Source: JAFGED01 sp964551295 (GTDB lineage Bacteria; Chloroflexota; Anaerolineae; B4-G1). Taken from it: DNA of 29,602 nucleotides. The DNA is taken from contig CAZKDJ010000032.1 in the NCBI GenBank assembly GCA_964551295.1, forward strand, positions 1-29,602, read 5' to 3'. Each line of letters starts with the position of its first letter. Position 1 is the first letter of the stretch. This document shows positions 1 through 7,029 of this stretch, one piece after another. Made by a program: the position numbers and the translations under genes. Below the pieces are notes generated by a model. The model worked only from the letters and a program-made list of their open reading frames with translations. It made no database searches and was not told the origin of the DNA.

Positions 1-994
1 GTTTGGCCTGCAACGCCTCTTCCTCCTCCTCCGGCGCCTGCCGCTGCACCAGGGGTTTGGCCTGCAACGCCTCTTCCTCCTCCGGCGCCTGCCGCTGCAC
101 CAGGGGTTTGGCCTGCAACGCCTCTTCCTCCTCCTCCGGCGCCTGCCGCTGCACCAGGGGCTTGGGAGCCACCATTTCTTTCTCCCCCCGCTGAATCCCC
201 GCTGGGCGAGGCTCTCCGACTCGCACGCGTTTCATGTCCACCCGAGACACGGCAGTCCCCTGCGGTGACGCGCCTGGCGAGATCTCTTCCACCCGAGAGA
301 CAGGGCGCACCGGATTTCTCGGCGCACTTACAGCATCCCCATTAGAAGAAGGAGTCTCCTTCCTCGTCAATTTTGGCTTTGACTCTCTCGCGACCTGTCC
401 TCCACTGGCTTGTAGTGCCTTGGCATCGCCCAACCGGCGCTGGAGCCGCTCGATCAGAGGAGGCTCTCTCTTGGAATCAAAGGTAGCCAGCCGCTGGGGC
501 AGAGAAGGGGTAAAGCCCAGGTTCGACTCCGTAGGCGAAAAATCGTCCGTGCTCCAGGTCCCCGCTTCACCCTCCCCTTGTGAACTTGCCTGCACGACGG
601 GGCTGGCCAGGGTAAACCCCGTCCTTACCGAAGCCCCATAACCTCTGGATCGATACTCGTACTTGGGCGCACTACCCTCCAGCCTCCGGATCACTGCGCC
701 AGCGCGCTGAGCTACAGCAATCGGGCGCATCACTATCGCGTTCGACCTCTGGATGGTCGTGTTACCGATGCTGAACCGAGCGCGGTTGACTAACGCACTC
801 GTACGTCCAGCAGTGAGAGCGGTTGGACGCTGCACGGCAAAGCCGCCTGCCCCGCCCTCTGGTTCCGACCAGCGCTGCACCCACGGAGAGAGGACCGACC
901 GGGCAGGCTGCACTCGCCTCACGATTCTCTGGGCAAAAGCATCCATCCGGTCGTGACCGTCAACTGGGTCAGGCGTTGCTTGTTTTTCACTCAT
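1..994 (-). CDS. QR-repeat eCIS-associated protein, N-terminal part (3' end outside window)
   Basis: The minus strand is open without a stop from an ATG at 994 to the window edge, giving about 331 residues of a longer protein. It starts MSEKQATPDPVDGHDRMDAF. The composition is disordered, rich in Pro, Ser, Arg and Gln, with scattered QR dipeptides (AVQRP, TIQRS, VAQRA, GIQRG). It ends in the window with three copies of an 18-residue unit, PLVQRQAPEEEEEALQAK. In my knowledge of eCIS loci, this kind of acidic QR repeat stands directly ahead of a DUF4157 domain, so a DUF4157 (zincin-like) or other eCIS-associated domain probably follows to the left; that part is inference. The gene begins 45 bp after the second tube gene and is probably in the same operon. 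It could instead be a structural linker protein. Confidence 0.6.
   Translation of the reverse strand, partial: MSEKQATPDPVDGHDRMDAFAQRIVRRVQPARSVLSPWVQRWSEPEGGAGGFAVQRPTALTAGRTSALVNRARFSIGNTTIQRSNAIVMRPIAVAQRAGAVIRRLEGSAPKYEYRSRGYGASVRTGFTLASPVVQASSQGEGEAGTWSTDDFSPTESNLGFTPSLPQRLATFDSKREPPLIERLQRRLGDAKALQASGGQVARESKPKLTRKETPSSNGDAVSAPRNPVRPVSRVEEISPGASPQGTAVSRVDMKRVRVGEPRPAGIQRGEKEMVAPKPLVQRQAPEEEEEALQAKPLVQRQAPEEEEALQAKPLVQRQAPEEEEEALQAK
2..160 (-). repeat. Tandem 54/51-bp coding repeat (3 copies)
   Basis: Three head-to-tail copies at about 2-55, 56-106 and 107-160. The copies are almost identical, but the middle one lacks one Glu codon (51 bp against 54 bp). Each copy encodes PLVQRQAPEEEEEALQAK or its four-Glu form. 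The array may continue beyond the left edge. The near identity of the copies indicates recent duplication or slippage inside the coding region. Confidence 0.9.
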
Positions 995-1039
995 GCTCGC
1001 CTCGCAAATAGGTTCACACCCATCCTGGACCGCGCTTCA

Positions 1040-1471
1040 CTAGGCCAGATCGAACCCGTGGTGTGCAATCTCGAGCGTCTCTACGGCAACTTGGCTGTTG
1101 GCCGTGTTGAAGTCGGGGCCGGCCCACTTGACCGGATAAGCATCCTTGATATTCCAGCGCTTGATTGGCTTGCCTGTGCTGTCGAACAGGAGAATGGAAA
1201 TGTTCGTGATCTGCGCAACTTTGCCATCTCGAAGGCCCTGCTTGTACCAATCCCACAGGGCCCTGGATATGGTAACTCCGTGCTTCAGCACGATATTGGA
1301 ATATTTGATGCGACCGGGCAATACGTGCACATAGTCGTTGACACCCCCTTCCTCATACTGCACAACGGTGCGTTCAGCGCTCAACCCGGAGCATTCCGTA
1401 AAGTGCGCCTCGATAATCCCCTCCAGTTCAACCATGAACTTGAAACTCGGTGCCGGATCTAGTCTCACCAT
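1040..1471 (-). CDS. Phage-tail-like tube protein (T4 gp19 family), second paralogue
   Basis: A 143-residue protein of the T4 gp19-like tail tube family, the type represented by Afp1/Afp5 in eCIS. Visible family features are the N-terminal FKFMVELEGIIEAHFTECSGL strand region, a central HVLPGRIKYSNIVLKHGVT segment followed by LWDWYKQG, and the C-terminal VAVETLEIAHHGFDL. Tube proteins stack as hexameric rings inside the sheath and form the channel for cargo. A second, diverged copy usually sits near the baseplate end. The start ATG overlaps the TGA of the preceding small gene (TGATG), and a GAGGAGG ribosome-binding site lies just upstream. The assignment to the tube fold is firm. Which of the Afp1/Afp5 positions it fills is inferred from gene order. 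Confidence 0.9.
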   Translation of the reverse strand: MVRLDPAPSFKFMVELEGIIEAHFTECSGLSAERTVVQYEEGGVNDYVHVLPGRIKYSNIVLKHGVTISRALWDWYKQGLRDGKVAQITNISILLFDSTGKPIKRWNIKDAYPVKWAGPDFNTANSQVAVETLEIAHHGFDLA

Positions 1472-1653
1472 CAGATGCCTCCTCGTCCACCCCTGCGCTC
1501 GCGCTCTACCCGCAGCTCCTCTTTGATGAGTGCAAACACCTTTTCCGCCAGGATTTGCAGGTCCTCGCTCGTCAGAGGAACTGTTTCCCCTTCGTCCACA
1601 GATGTCTGTATCGACGCTATAGGGTCGTCAGCTTCAGCCATCGCCACCACCAT
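1471..1653 (-). CDS. Small eCIS-locus protein, DUF5908-like by position
   Basis: About 60 residues (61 if the GTG immediately upstream at 1656 is used). The N-terminal half is acidic and the C-terminal half is a charged helix (LTSEDLQILAEKVFALIKEE, then a basic RERRGGRGG tail). A GAGGA ribosome-binding site lies six bases before the ATG. The stop overlaps the start of the second tube gene, so the two are translationally coupled. Short helical proteins of this size (DUF5908 and similar) are common between tube genes in eCIS loci, but I cannot confirm the family from sequence alone. Function unknown. Confidence 0.6.
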   Translation of the reverse strand: MVVAMAEADDPIASIQTSVDEGETVPLTSEDLQILAEKVFALIKEELRVERERRGGRGGI

Positions 1654-1682
1654 CACTTTTCCTCAACCCTGCGCAATAGCCT

Positions 1683-1856
1683 CTACGCCCCACCGGCGGA
1701 CTGATTCATTCTAGTATTGATCCGCGCAATCTCCTGAACCCATCGCCGCCGCTCGGCGTGCTCAAGATCCAAGATCTCTTTGTGCGACCAATGAAAATGG
1801 TAAGCTATGTAGGCTATCTCCTCGCCCAGGCGATCGAGGGGATAGCCTACAACGCC
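1683..1856 (-). CDS. GpE/DUF6760-like tail protein, probably made by -1 frameshift
   Basis: A reading frame with no ATG, GTG or TTG start encodes VVGYPLDRLGEEIAYIAYHF, then HWSHKEILDLEHAERRRW and a short tail ending at a TAG (1685-1683). I recognise the YPLDRLxEExAYIAYHFHW pattern as the DUF6760 small protein of eCIS loci, which resembles phage P2 GpE. In tailed phages this type of domain is joined to the upstream chaperone by programmed -1 frameshifting. Here the frame is exactly -1 to the preceding gene and opens across a run of eight G just before that gene's stop. The fusion would read IANLGG-GVVGYPLDRL. A nearby upstream in-frame TAA (1889-1887) rules out a longer separate gene. An unusual non-canonical start or a sequencing error in the G run are the alternatives. 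Confidence 0.7.
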   Translation of the reverse strand, partial: GVVGYPLDRLGEEIAYIAYHFHWSHKEILDLEHAERRRWVQEIARINTRMNQSAGGA

Positions 1857-2218
1857 CCCCCCAAGTTGGCTATATCCACCTCGAATTTATGCTGGCATGC
1901 CGGACAAACCGCCTCTATCGAGGCCACCCCATGCTCGTTGATCTGCTGATAGAACTCTTGCAGATATGCCATGTCGACGCTAAAGAGGTTTTCTATCACG
2001 TCAGGGGTGACACCCGAGAGTGTGCCCAGCTTTGTGATCACGCGCGAGAGTAGAATGACCACCAGGTAGGCCTGATTCTCGCGCACCCGGGGGTCGCGCA
2101 ACGGGGCGATCTCGTCCATTGCAGTGGACAGACGCATGGCACCCTCCCGGTGCACGGTCCCATCCCCGTCCACGTAGCCTCGAGGCAGGGTGAACGCAAA
2201 CTCGGTCTGAATACTCAT
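1847..2218 (-). CDS. Tail assembly protein (chaperone-like), zero-frame product
   Basis: A 123-residue protein starting MSIQTEFAFTLPRGYVDGDG, of the type annotated as phage tail assembly protein in eCIS loci. It has a central helical part (LRDPRVRENQAYLVVILLSR) and a C-terminal CPACQHKF pair of cysteines that could form half of a metal site. I chose the ATG at 2218 because AGAGGTG lies four bases before it. A longer in-frame extension to 2266 lacks such a site and runs into an intergenic hairpin. The gene sits right after the tube gene, the position of the tail chaperone in long-tailed phages, and overlaps a -1 frame encoding a GpE-like domain. The chaperone role is inferred from position, size and that overlap. 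Confidence 0.75.
   Translation of the reverse strand: MSIQTEFAFTLPRGYVDGDGTVHREGAMRLSTAMDEIAPLRDPRVRENQAYLVVILLSRVITKLGTLSGVTPDVIENLFSVDMAYLQEFYQQINEHGVASIEAVCPACQHKFEVDIANLGGAL
1855..1862 (-). promoter_or_regulatory. Candidate -1 frameshift slippery site (G8)
   Basis: On the minus strand the sequence reads CTT followed by eight G and then CGTTGTAG, placing a G GGG GGG heptamer in the zero frame two codons before the stop of the chaperone-like gene. Slipping back one base lets both tRNAs re-pair perfectly and enters the GpE/DUF6760-like frame. The location and direction match the known frameshift sites of phage tail assembly chaperones. Confidence 0.6.
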
Positions 2219-2251
2219 TGTCACCTCTAAAAAGAGTCTCCGGGAGAGCTC

Positions 2252-2310
2252 CCGCAGAGGCCACATGGCGCATCACGCCCACGCCTCTGCGGAAGCCCTC
2301 AACCATGTGG
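2252..2310 (-). other. Intergenic hairpins after the tube gene
   Basis: A 10-bp perfect stem (CCGCAGAGGC at 2252-2261 with GCCTCTGCGG at 2283-2292) overlaps a second possible 8-bp stem (CCACATGG at 2261-2268 with CCATGTGG at 2303-2310). There is no T run for a classical terminator on this strand. The structure lies between the highly needed tube gene and the chaperone gene, so it may stabilise the upstream mRNA or lower downstream expression. Confidence 0.45.
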
Positions 2311-2327
2311 GCAGCCAGCCATACACG

Positions 2328-2771
2328 TTACTGCTTACGTTCGAATCCTTCGTGAGCGAGTGTGACCTCTTCGATACTCACTTCATTGGCGTCCGACTTG
2401 GGTGCAGGCCCACTGATCTTGGAAGGCCAGGCGTTGATAAATTCCCACGTGGCCACCACGTTGCCCTGATCGTCGTACATAAAGATGCTGCAGTTCTGCC
2501 GCGCCCCCTCCAGGTCTCCATCCACGACCATCTTGCGCCAAGCCCAAAAACTCATATCAGAGGTGAGGCCCTTCTTGAGAACGACCGGCTCCCACTTGAG
2601 GCGCCCGGCGATCATGCGCGTGATCTCACGCCCATCTGGGTCCACGACCTTGTCTTCAATGAGCTCGTGCTCCGAGCCAATTCCCGAAACCTCGGTGAAA
2701 TAGCCCTCTACACCTGCTCCAGAAACATCGATACTAAAGTGAAAACCTATTATAGGATCGCGATCAGCCAT
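2328..2771 (-). CDS. Phage-tail-like tube protein (T4 gp19 family), first paralogue
   Basis: A 147-residue gp19-family tube protein (Afp1-like). It shows the same plan as its neighbour at 1040-1471: the N-terminal FHFSIDVSGAGVEGYFTEVSG, then TRMIAGRLKWEPVVLKKGLT, SFWAWRKMVVDGDLEGARQN, and the closing EVSIEEVTLAHEGFERK. Such proteins polymerise as rings to form the inner tube that is driven out when the sheath contracts. The start ATG is preceded by TAGGAGG. It follows the sheath gene by 47 bp, the standard sheath-tube order, and is probably the main tube subunit. The two tube paralogues are clearly diverged but keep equal length. Confidence 0.93.
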   Translation of the reverse strand: MADRDPIIGFHFSIDVSGAGVEGYFTEVSGIGSEHELIEDKVVDPDGREITRMIAGRLKWEPVVLKKGLTSDMSFWAWRKMVVDGDLEGARQNCSIFMYDDQGNVVATWEFINAWPSKISGPAPKSDANEVSIEEVTLAHEGFERKQ

Positions 2772-2818
2772 TTTTACTTTACCTCCTATTTATTTGAATA
2801 TACTTTCACTGATGTAAA

Positions 2819-4465
2819 CTATTGACCAGCCCACTGGCTAATACGGAAAATGACAAACTCGGCCGGCTTTACCGGCGCCAGGCCGATCTCGACGACGAGC
2901 CGTCCCAGGTCGCGCGACTCGGAGGGATTGAGTTCGTCGTCGCATTTGACGTAGAAGGCTTGCTCCGGCGTCATACCGAATAGAGCACCCTCTCGCCAAA
3001 GCGTCGTTAGGAAAGCGCCTACGTCGCGCCGCACGCGGGCCCACAAGCGCGGTTCGTTGGGTTCGAAAACAACCCACTGGGTGCCCCGCTCGATCGACTT
3101 TTCTACATAGTTGAACAGCCGGCGAACGTTGAGATACCGCCACGCAGGGTCGCTGGTGACCGTGCGTGCGCCCCACACCCGGATGCCCATCCCTGGAAAA
3201 GCCCGGACACAGTTGACACCCTCGGGGTTCAAGACGTCCTGCTCCCCCTTGGTCACATTGTAAGCCAGGCCCGTCGCACCGCGGACGATCTCGTTGGCCG
3301 GGGCCTTGTGAACCCCTCTGTTTGTATCGTTGCGCGCCCAGACGCCGGCCATGTGTCCCGAAGACGGGATCAGCGTTGGACTGTCGGTGACCGGGTTATA
3401 GACCTCGATCCACGGATAGTAGAACGCAGCATAGCTCGAATCATAGCCCGCGACGTTCATGCGCCAGTTCAGCGCCTCCTGCGGCTTTAGATCCGGCGGG
3501 GCATCCAGAATCGCCACGCGATCCCCCATCTTTTCACAATGGGCGATCATCATTCCCTGCACCGACTTGACGGTGCCCAGGTCGAGGTCCTTGTCCGGCA
3601 TCGGCGTCATGAGGTCCGGCACGACGAGCATCGTCGCGTCGTCGAGCGACTCCAAACCCTCGATGCCCGTTCGTGCAGTGACCTCACCCTGGAACTCGGA
3701 GGCTGCAACCGGCGCCAGGAGCTTGGATTCGATACCGAGTGGCTGCTCCTGCTGAGTGGGCCACAGCTTGGCCAACGGGGTTCGCGTCCCCTCGGGGATC
3801 AAGATGTCGATAAACTCGGACAGTTTGTTGTCCCGGTAAGCTACAAAGACCTTTTTCCCTTCCTCGGTCTTTTCCTCCACCAGCGTCACGTCACGCAAGG
3901 TTTCCTTGACCTGCCATCCTCCGGTGACCTTTTGCTTCTCAACGGTGACGGTGAAAGGAGGAAGATCCGAGTCGGCGGCCGCCGACTTTTCTTCCTCGCC
4001 CTCCTTGGCCTTGGACGACTTGCTTGACTTTGACGCTGCAGGAAGCTTGGGAACGTCCACCTTGACCCGCACATTCATCCCATCAAAGCCCGCCTGCTTG
4101 GCCTGGACAATCAACTGTGGCTTGCCTTCGGTGTTCAGCAGGCCGGCCTGCGCCTTGGGCAGCGTCTTGACGCTGACGACGTAGCAGCGGCTACCACCGT
4201 TGAGGAAATACCCATAGATGGCCTGCGGCAGGTAAGCGCCCTCCATGAACCCACCAAAGGTCTCTGTGAACTGGGTCCAGTTGGTGACGAGCTGCGGCCG
4301 GCCGAGGACATCACTGTACACCTTTTCCCCGTCCATGGTTCTGGAAGCCTGAGCCTTTTCGGTAAAGCCGATAAAGACAGGCATGGCCGTCCCGACCCCT
4401 TGAATGGGCTTGGGACCTCGGTCGACCTCTTCTACATATACTCCTGGTGACAAGTATTCTGGCAT
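2819..4465 (-). CDS. Contractile tail sheath protein
   Basis: A 548-residue tail sheath subunit of the eCIS/myophage family. The diagnostic N-terminus MPEYLSPGVYVEEVDRGPKP is followed by AMPVFIGFT. The conserved C-terminal sheath domain includes WRYLNVRRLFNYVEKSIERG, WVVFEPNEP, FYVKCDDELNP and FVIFRISQW. The sheath wraps the tube, and its C-terminal domain drives the contraction network. Between about residues 145 and 170 lies a low-complexity Lys/Ser/Glu stretch (SKSSKSSKAKEGEEEK), which looks like a surface-exposed insertion typical of variable sheath lobes. The ribosome-binding site is AAGGAG, ahead of an ATG. Only one sheath gene is seen, whereas Afp has three. The gene is intact. Confidence 0.96.
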   Translation of the reverse strand: MPEYLSPGVYVEEVDRGPKPIQGVGTAMPVFIGFTEKAQASRTMDGEKVYSDVLGRPQLVTNWTQFTETFGGFMEGAYLPQAIYGYFLNGGSRCYVVSVKTLPKAQAGLLNTEGKPQLIVQAKQAGFDGMNVRVKVDVPKLPAASKSSKSSKAKEGEEEKSAAADSDLPPFTVTVEKQKVTGGWQVKETLRDVTLVEEKTEEGKKVFVAYRDNKLSEFIDILIPEGTRTPLAKLWPTQQEQPLGIESKLLAPVAASEFQGEVTARTGIEGLESLDDATMLVVPDLMTPMPDKDLDLGTVKSVQGMMIAHCEKMGDRVAILDAPPDLKPQEALNWRMNVAGYDSSYAAFYYPWIEVYNPVTDSPTLIPSSGHMAGVWARNDTNRGVHKAPANEIVRGATGLAYNVTKGEQDVLNPEGVNCVRAFPGMGIRVWGARTVTSDPAWRYLNVRRLFNYVEKSIERGTQWVVFEPNEPRLWARVRRDVGAFLTTLWREGALFGMTPEQAFYVKCDDELNPSESRDLGRLVVEIGLAPVKPAEFVIFRISQWAGQ

Positions 4466-4518
4466 GTTCTAATCTCCTTAAGTTGAAAATGACTAGCTGG
4501 CTTACATCCAATGACTGT

Positions 4519-4542
4519 TTAGTCTCTCAAAATTCCCGTCAT
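4519..4542 (-). other. Seven-codon micro-ORF ahead of the sheath gene
   Basis: ATG ACG GGA ATT TTG AGA GAC TAA preceded by a strong AAGGAGG with five bases of spacing, in the 114-bp gap between the DUF4255 gene and the sheath gene. It may be a leader peptide or chance. There is no amino-acid bias that suggests attenuation. Confidence 0.25.
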
Positions 4543-4579
4543 GCATCCTCCTTACCAGGTGTATCCACAGCGCCCACGT

Positions 4580-5401
4580 TTATACCTCCAAGTCATAGTC
4601 GGGGGAGGGAACCACTATTCTATGTTGCTTGGTTTCACCATCCTCGACCGAGACCTCTAGCGTGTACTCACCCGCTGCCAATCCCTTGATAGTAAAATCG
4701 CCACTGCGCTGAACCGGCACCTCGTGGTCCATTTCCAGGAGCGTCATGCGCACCTGGCGCAAAGGAACCGAGCTGTGCAGTGTCCCTCCCACCGTCCAGA
4801 ACGTCGACCTGACCTCATCCAGCGGCTTTGTACTGTCCAGGTCAAAAAACTTGAGCTCGCGCTCGCTCACGATCGGCGTTTCTACCGGCTGGTAAGGATC
4901 GAGCGAGATGGTGACGTTACACGGCAGCGCAGGACGGATCTCGTTATCCAACGCGCTCCAGAAATCCGATGGGTTCTGCAAGGACTCGTGTTGAACCACA
5001 CTGATCTTGATCGGATACGGTTGGTCGCGCAGGCTTTCCGGCAGCACATCCTCGGGCATCTTGTGTGTACGGAAGAAAGCCATCAGCGTGCGCGTCAACA
5101 GACGGTGCTCGTCCTCCGGCTCCCGGGCCCAGGCTGTGATGGCATAGAACAGATCCACCCGAAACGGCCTATGCTTCATGACGACCTTATCGCCCTGGCG
5201 AGTTTCAGACCAACCCGGCGCGGGCTGGCGCAGCTTGACGTTCTCCCGGATGTCGTATAAAAAGAGATCGAGCGTCGGGCGGGTGAGCTTGGCCGACCAT
5301 TCCCGGCTGGGCTGGTCAAACTTGATGTCTATTTCGCTCTTTTTGATGGGCAGCTCACGCACGAGCAACCGGCGCAAGGCCTCATCGAGATCATCAATCA
5401 T
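4580..5401 (-). CDS. DUF4255 / Pvc16-like tail terminator protein
   Basis: A 273-residue protein whose first about 185 residues match the DUF4255 (Pvc16 N-terminal) family: MIDDLDEALRRLLVRELPIK, then TRPTLDLFLYDIRENVKLRQ, DLFYAITAWAREPEDEHRLL and the DFWSALDN segment. In Afp and PVC the corresponding protein (Afp16/Pvc16) caps the distal end of tube and sheath and sets particle completion. The C-terminal 85 or so residues form a beta-rich Ig-like or carboxypeptidase-regulatory-like domain (DFTIKGLAAGEYTLEVSVED), a fusion common in non-proteobacterial eCIS. It lies immediately upstream of the sheath gene and 15 bp after the DUF922-like gene, so it is part of the structural operon. Placement at the tail end is taken from family knowledge. 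Confidence 0.85.
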   Translation of the reverse strand: MIDDLDEALRRLLVRELPIKKSEIDIKFDQPSREWSAKLTRPTLDLFLYDIRENVKLRQPAPGWSETRQGDKVVMKHRPFRVDLFYAITAWAREPEDEHRLLTRTLMAFFRTHKMPEDVLPESLRDQPYPIKISVVQHESLQNPSDFWSALDNEIRPALPCNVTISLDPYQPVETPIVSERELKFFDLDSTKPLDEVRSTFWTVGGTLHSSVPLRQVRMTLLEMDHEVPVQRSGDFTIKGLAAGEYTLEVSVEDGETKQHRIVVPSPDYDLEV

Positions 5402-5416
5402 GTGTAGTACTGCCCC

Positions 5417-6262
5417 CTACTGTACCATCGCGCTGGCCTCAAGCGATATCTTTTTCTCCACACCGAATTTCGTCTGGCGGTCGTACTTTTCCCGCTCGAC
5501 TTTTAGGTCCTTCAAGAACTGGTCGAAAATCTCGTTGACTTGTCCATCGGGTCGCCCCAGCATGCGCTGCTGGAGCACCAGGGCGCGGCGATGGATGACG
5601 TCAATGTACCCTTTCTCCTTGCCCTGCATCGACTGCAGCATCGCGCGCCATTCCCCCTTGACGGTGTTCGGAACAACCTCCCAATTGGGGTCGAGCCACA
5701 CGGCGGGGAGTTCGGTCTCGTCCTCGAACTTTTTCGGCGGAACTTGCATCACCGACAGCAGACGCTGCCACTCGACCTTTTCGCGGTCAGACGCCTGTTC
5801 CCAGCCGGGCCCTTTCCAGCGCGGCAGACGCAGCGTGGGGCTCACGGTCACGTCCACCTGGGTCACGACGCCTTTCTTGGACTTGGCGTCGTAATCGTAC
5901 TCGTATTCGTACCACTCGCTGCCCTCGAGCACCTGCTTGGAGACGTCGAGCAGGGTATTCCCGCTGACGTCGTAATACTCGATCTTGGGCCGCTCGATCT
6001 TGATCTGGCCGAGGGTGACGGGCGCTTTTTCTACCTTTTCATCGGTCGGCGCAGGCTTTTGCTCCGGCTCTTTCTTTGCCTCGCGCTGGGCTAGCATGTG
6101 CTGCACGGCCCGGTTGCCCACCTGGCGCTGCAACTGGGCCACGCGCGCCTGCGGCGTGTTAGGGCTGACCGAACGAGGAGCGACCTGCCCTGTCACTGCT
6201 CGCTCCTCGTCCTGCGGGCGGCGCCTCCGCCTGCGCCTCACGACTCTTTTTCCTCTAGCCAT
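5417..6262 (-). CDS. DUF922-like protein with degenerate metalloprotease motif, eCIS-associated
   Basis: A 281-residue protein. Residues 1-16 are extremely basic (a run of Arg). Residues 41-60 read VAQLQRQVGNRAVQHMLAQR, the QRxxGNxAVxxxL motif frequent in the N-termini of eCIS-associated proteins. From residue 96 the sequence YYDVSGNTLLDV, then VDVTVSPTLRLPRW, then EWQRLL resembles the DUF922 family of putative zinc proteases. At the place where that family has HExGH, this protein has KEKGY (residues 215-219) followed by IDVIHRRA, so the metal-binding histidines are missing and catalysis is unlikely. I chose the ATG at 6262 because GGGAGG stands nine bases before it; the more upstream ATG at 6295 would overlap the previous gene. 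Probably a structural or cargo-handling pseudo-enzyme (inference). Confidence 0.65.
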   Translation of the reverse strand: MARGKRVVRRRRRRRPQDEERAVTGQVAPRSVSPNTPQARVAQLQRQVGNRAVQHMLAQREAKKEPEQKPAPTDEKVEKAPVTLGQIKIERPKIEYYDVSGNTLLDVSKQVLEGSEWYEYEYDYDAKSKKGVVTQVDVTVSPTLRLPRWKGPGWEQASDREKVEWQRLLSVMQVPPKKFEDETELPAVWLDPNWEVVPNTVKGEWRAMLQSMQGKEKGYIDVIHRRALVLQQRMLGRPDGQVNEIFDQFLKDLKVEREKYDRQTKFGVEKKISLEASAMVQ

Positions 6263-6266
6263 GTCC

Positions 6267-6986
6267 CTAATCCTCCCCAGCTTCTGCCTTGCCAAGCTCA
6301 GCCGCGGCCTCTCCTAACGCGCCGGCCGCCTCCTGCAAGGCCGAGGCGACCTCGTCCCGCCAGGCCTGCTCGCCCTTTTCCTTGTGTGCCTGGAAGTCGG
6401 CCCGCAGCCTGTCGGGCAGGGTCTCCATCTGATCGGTGGTCTCGACGCCGTGATCCTCGAACTTATCTCGGATCGTCCGCATCTGCTCCCGCGCCGGCTC
6501 CACGTCCGCCGAATCCTCCGACGTGACCCCCTGGACGAACGTCTTGATCCCGTCTAGCAGATCGCCAATCCGCTCCTCGACCTTTTCGGGGTTATCCCCG
6601 TCCTGGGGAGAAAGGCCCAACAGGTCGTAGACCAACTCCGCCGACATGGGGATGGGCGGTTCCGCCTCCTGCTTGGCGGGTTGAGCAGCCTCTTGCTCTG
6701 CGGCCCGCTCCGCGGCCATCGCTTCCGCCCGGTCGGCCAGCAGGTTTAAATAGTTGGAGAACGCGTCCCGCGCGTTCGCTGCCACCTGCTCCACCTGGGC
6801 CACCGAGTGCGCCTTCGCCTGCTCCTCGTCGATCTCGAAGGGAGCCAAAGATGCCTCATCGACCGACCGCTCCTCGCCGCTGAAGGTGCGCAGGGCGAAC
6901 GGCCCCTCCGCTAGCTCCTGCCCCTCGGGGATGAGAAAGTAGCGCGATTGATCGGTGTTGGTCCACAGGGTTTGGTTGTTAGTCAT
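6267..6986 (-). CDS. Unrecognised acidic helical protein of the eCIS operon
   Basis: A 239-residue protein that I do not recognise. Residues 1-55 look beta-rich (LWTNTDQSRYFLIPEGQELA then FALRTFSGEERSV). Residues 56-115 are an Ala/Glu helix (ARDAFSNYLNLLADRAEAMA and AAERAAEQEAAQPAKQEAEP). Residues 115-239 are charged helices ending in an Ala/Glu-rich tail (ALQEAAGALGEAAAELGKAE). There is no signal peptide and no membrane segment. The gene stops five bases before the DUF922-like start, so the two are probably translationally coupled. The position between the toxin/immunity pair and the structural genes suggests an adaptor or cargo-loading protein, but nothing in the sequence proves this. The ribosome-binding site is weak. 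Confidence 0.65.
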   Translation of the reverse strand: MTNNQTLWTNTDQSRYFLIPEGQELAEGPFALRTFSGEERSVDEASLAPFEIDEEQAKAHSVAQVEQVAANARDAFSNYLNLLADRAEAMAAERAAEQEAAQPAKQEAEPPIPMSAELVYDLLGLSPQDGDNPEKVEERIGDLLDGIKTFVQGVTSEDSADVEPAREQMRTIRDKFEDHGVETTDQMETLPDRLRADFQAHKEKGEQAWRDEVASALQEAAGALGEAAAELGKAEAGED

Positions 6987-7029
6987 TGGTTTGCTCAGAA
7001 TGCTACTACAGAATTACGACCAGGCATCA

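Noticed and set aside
1..160. Tandem repeats considered as a CRISPR array
   Set aside because: The units are contiguous without spacers and keep a single reading frame.
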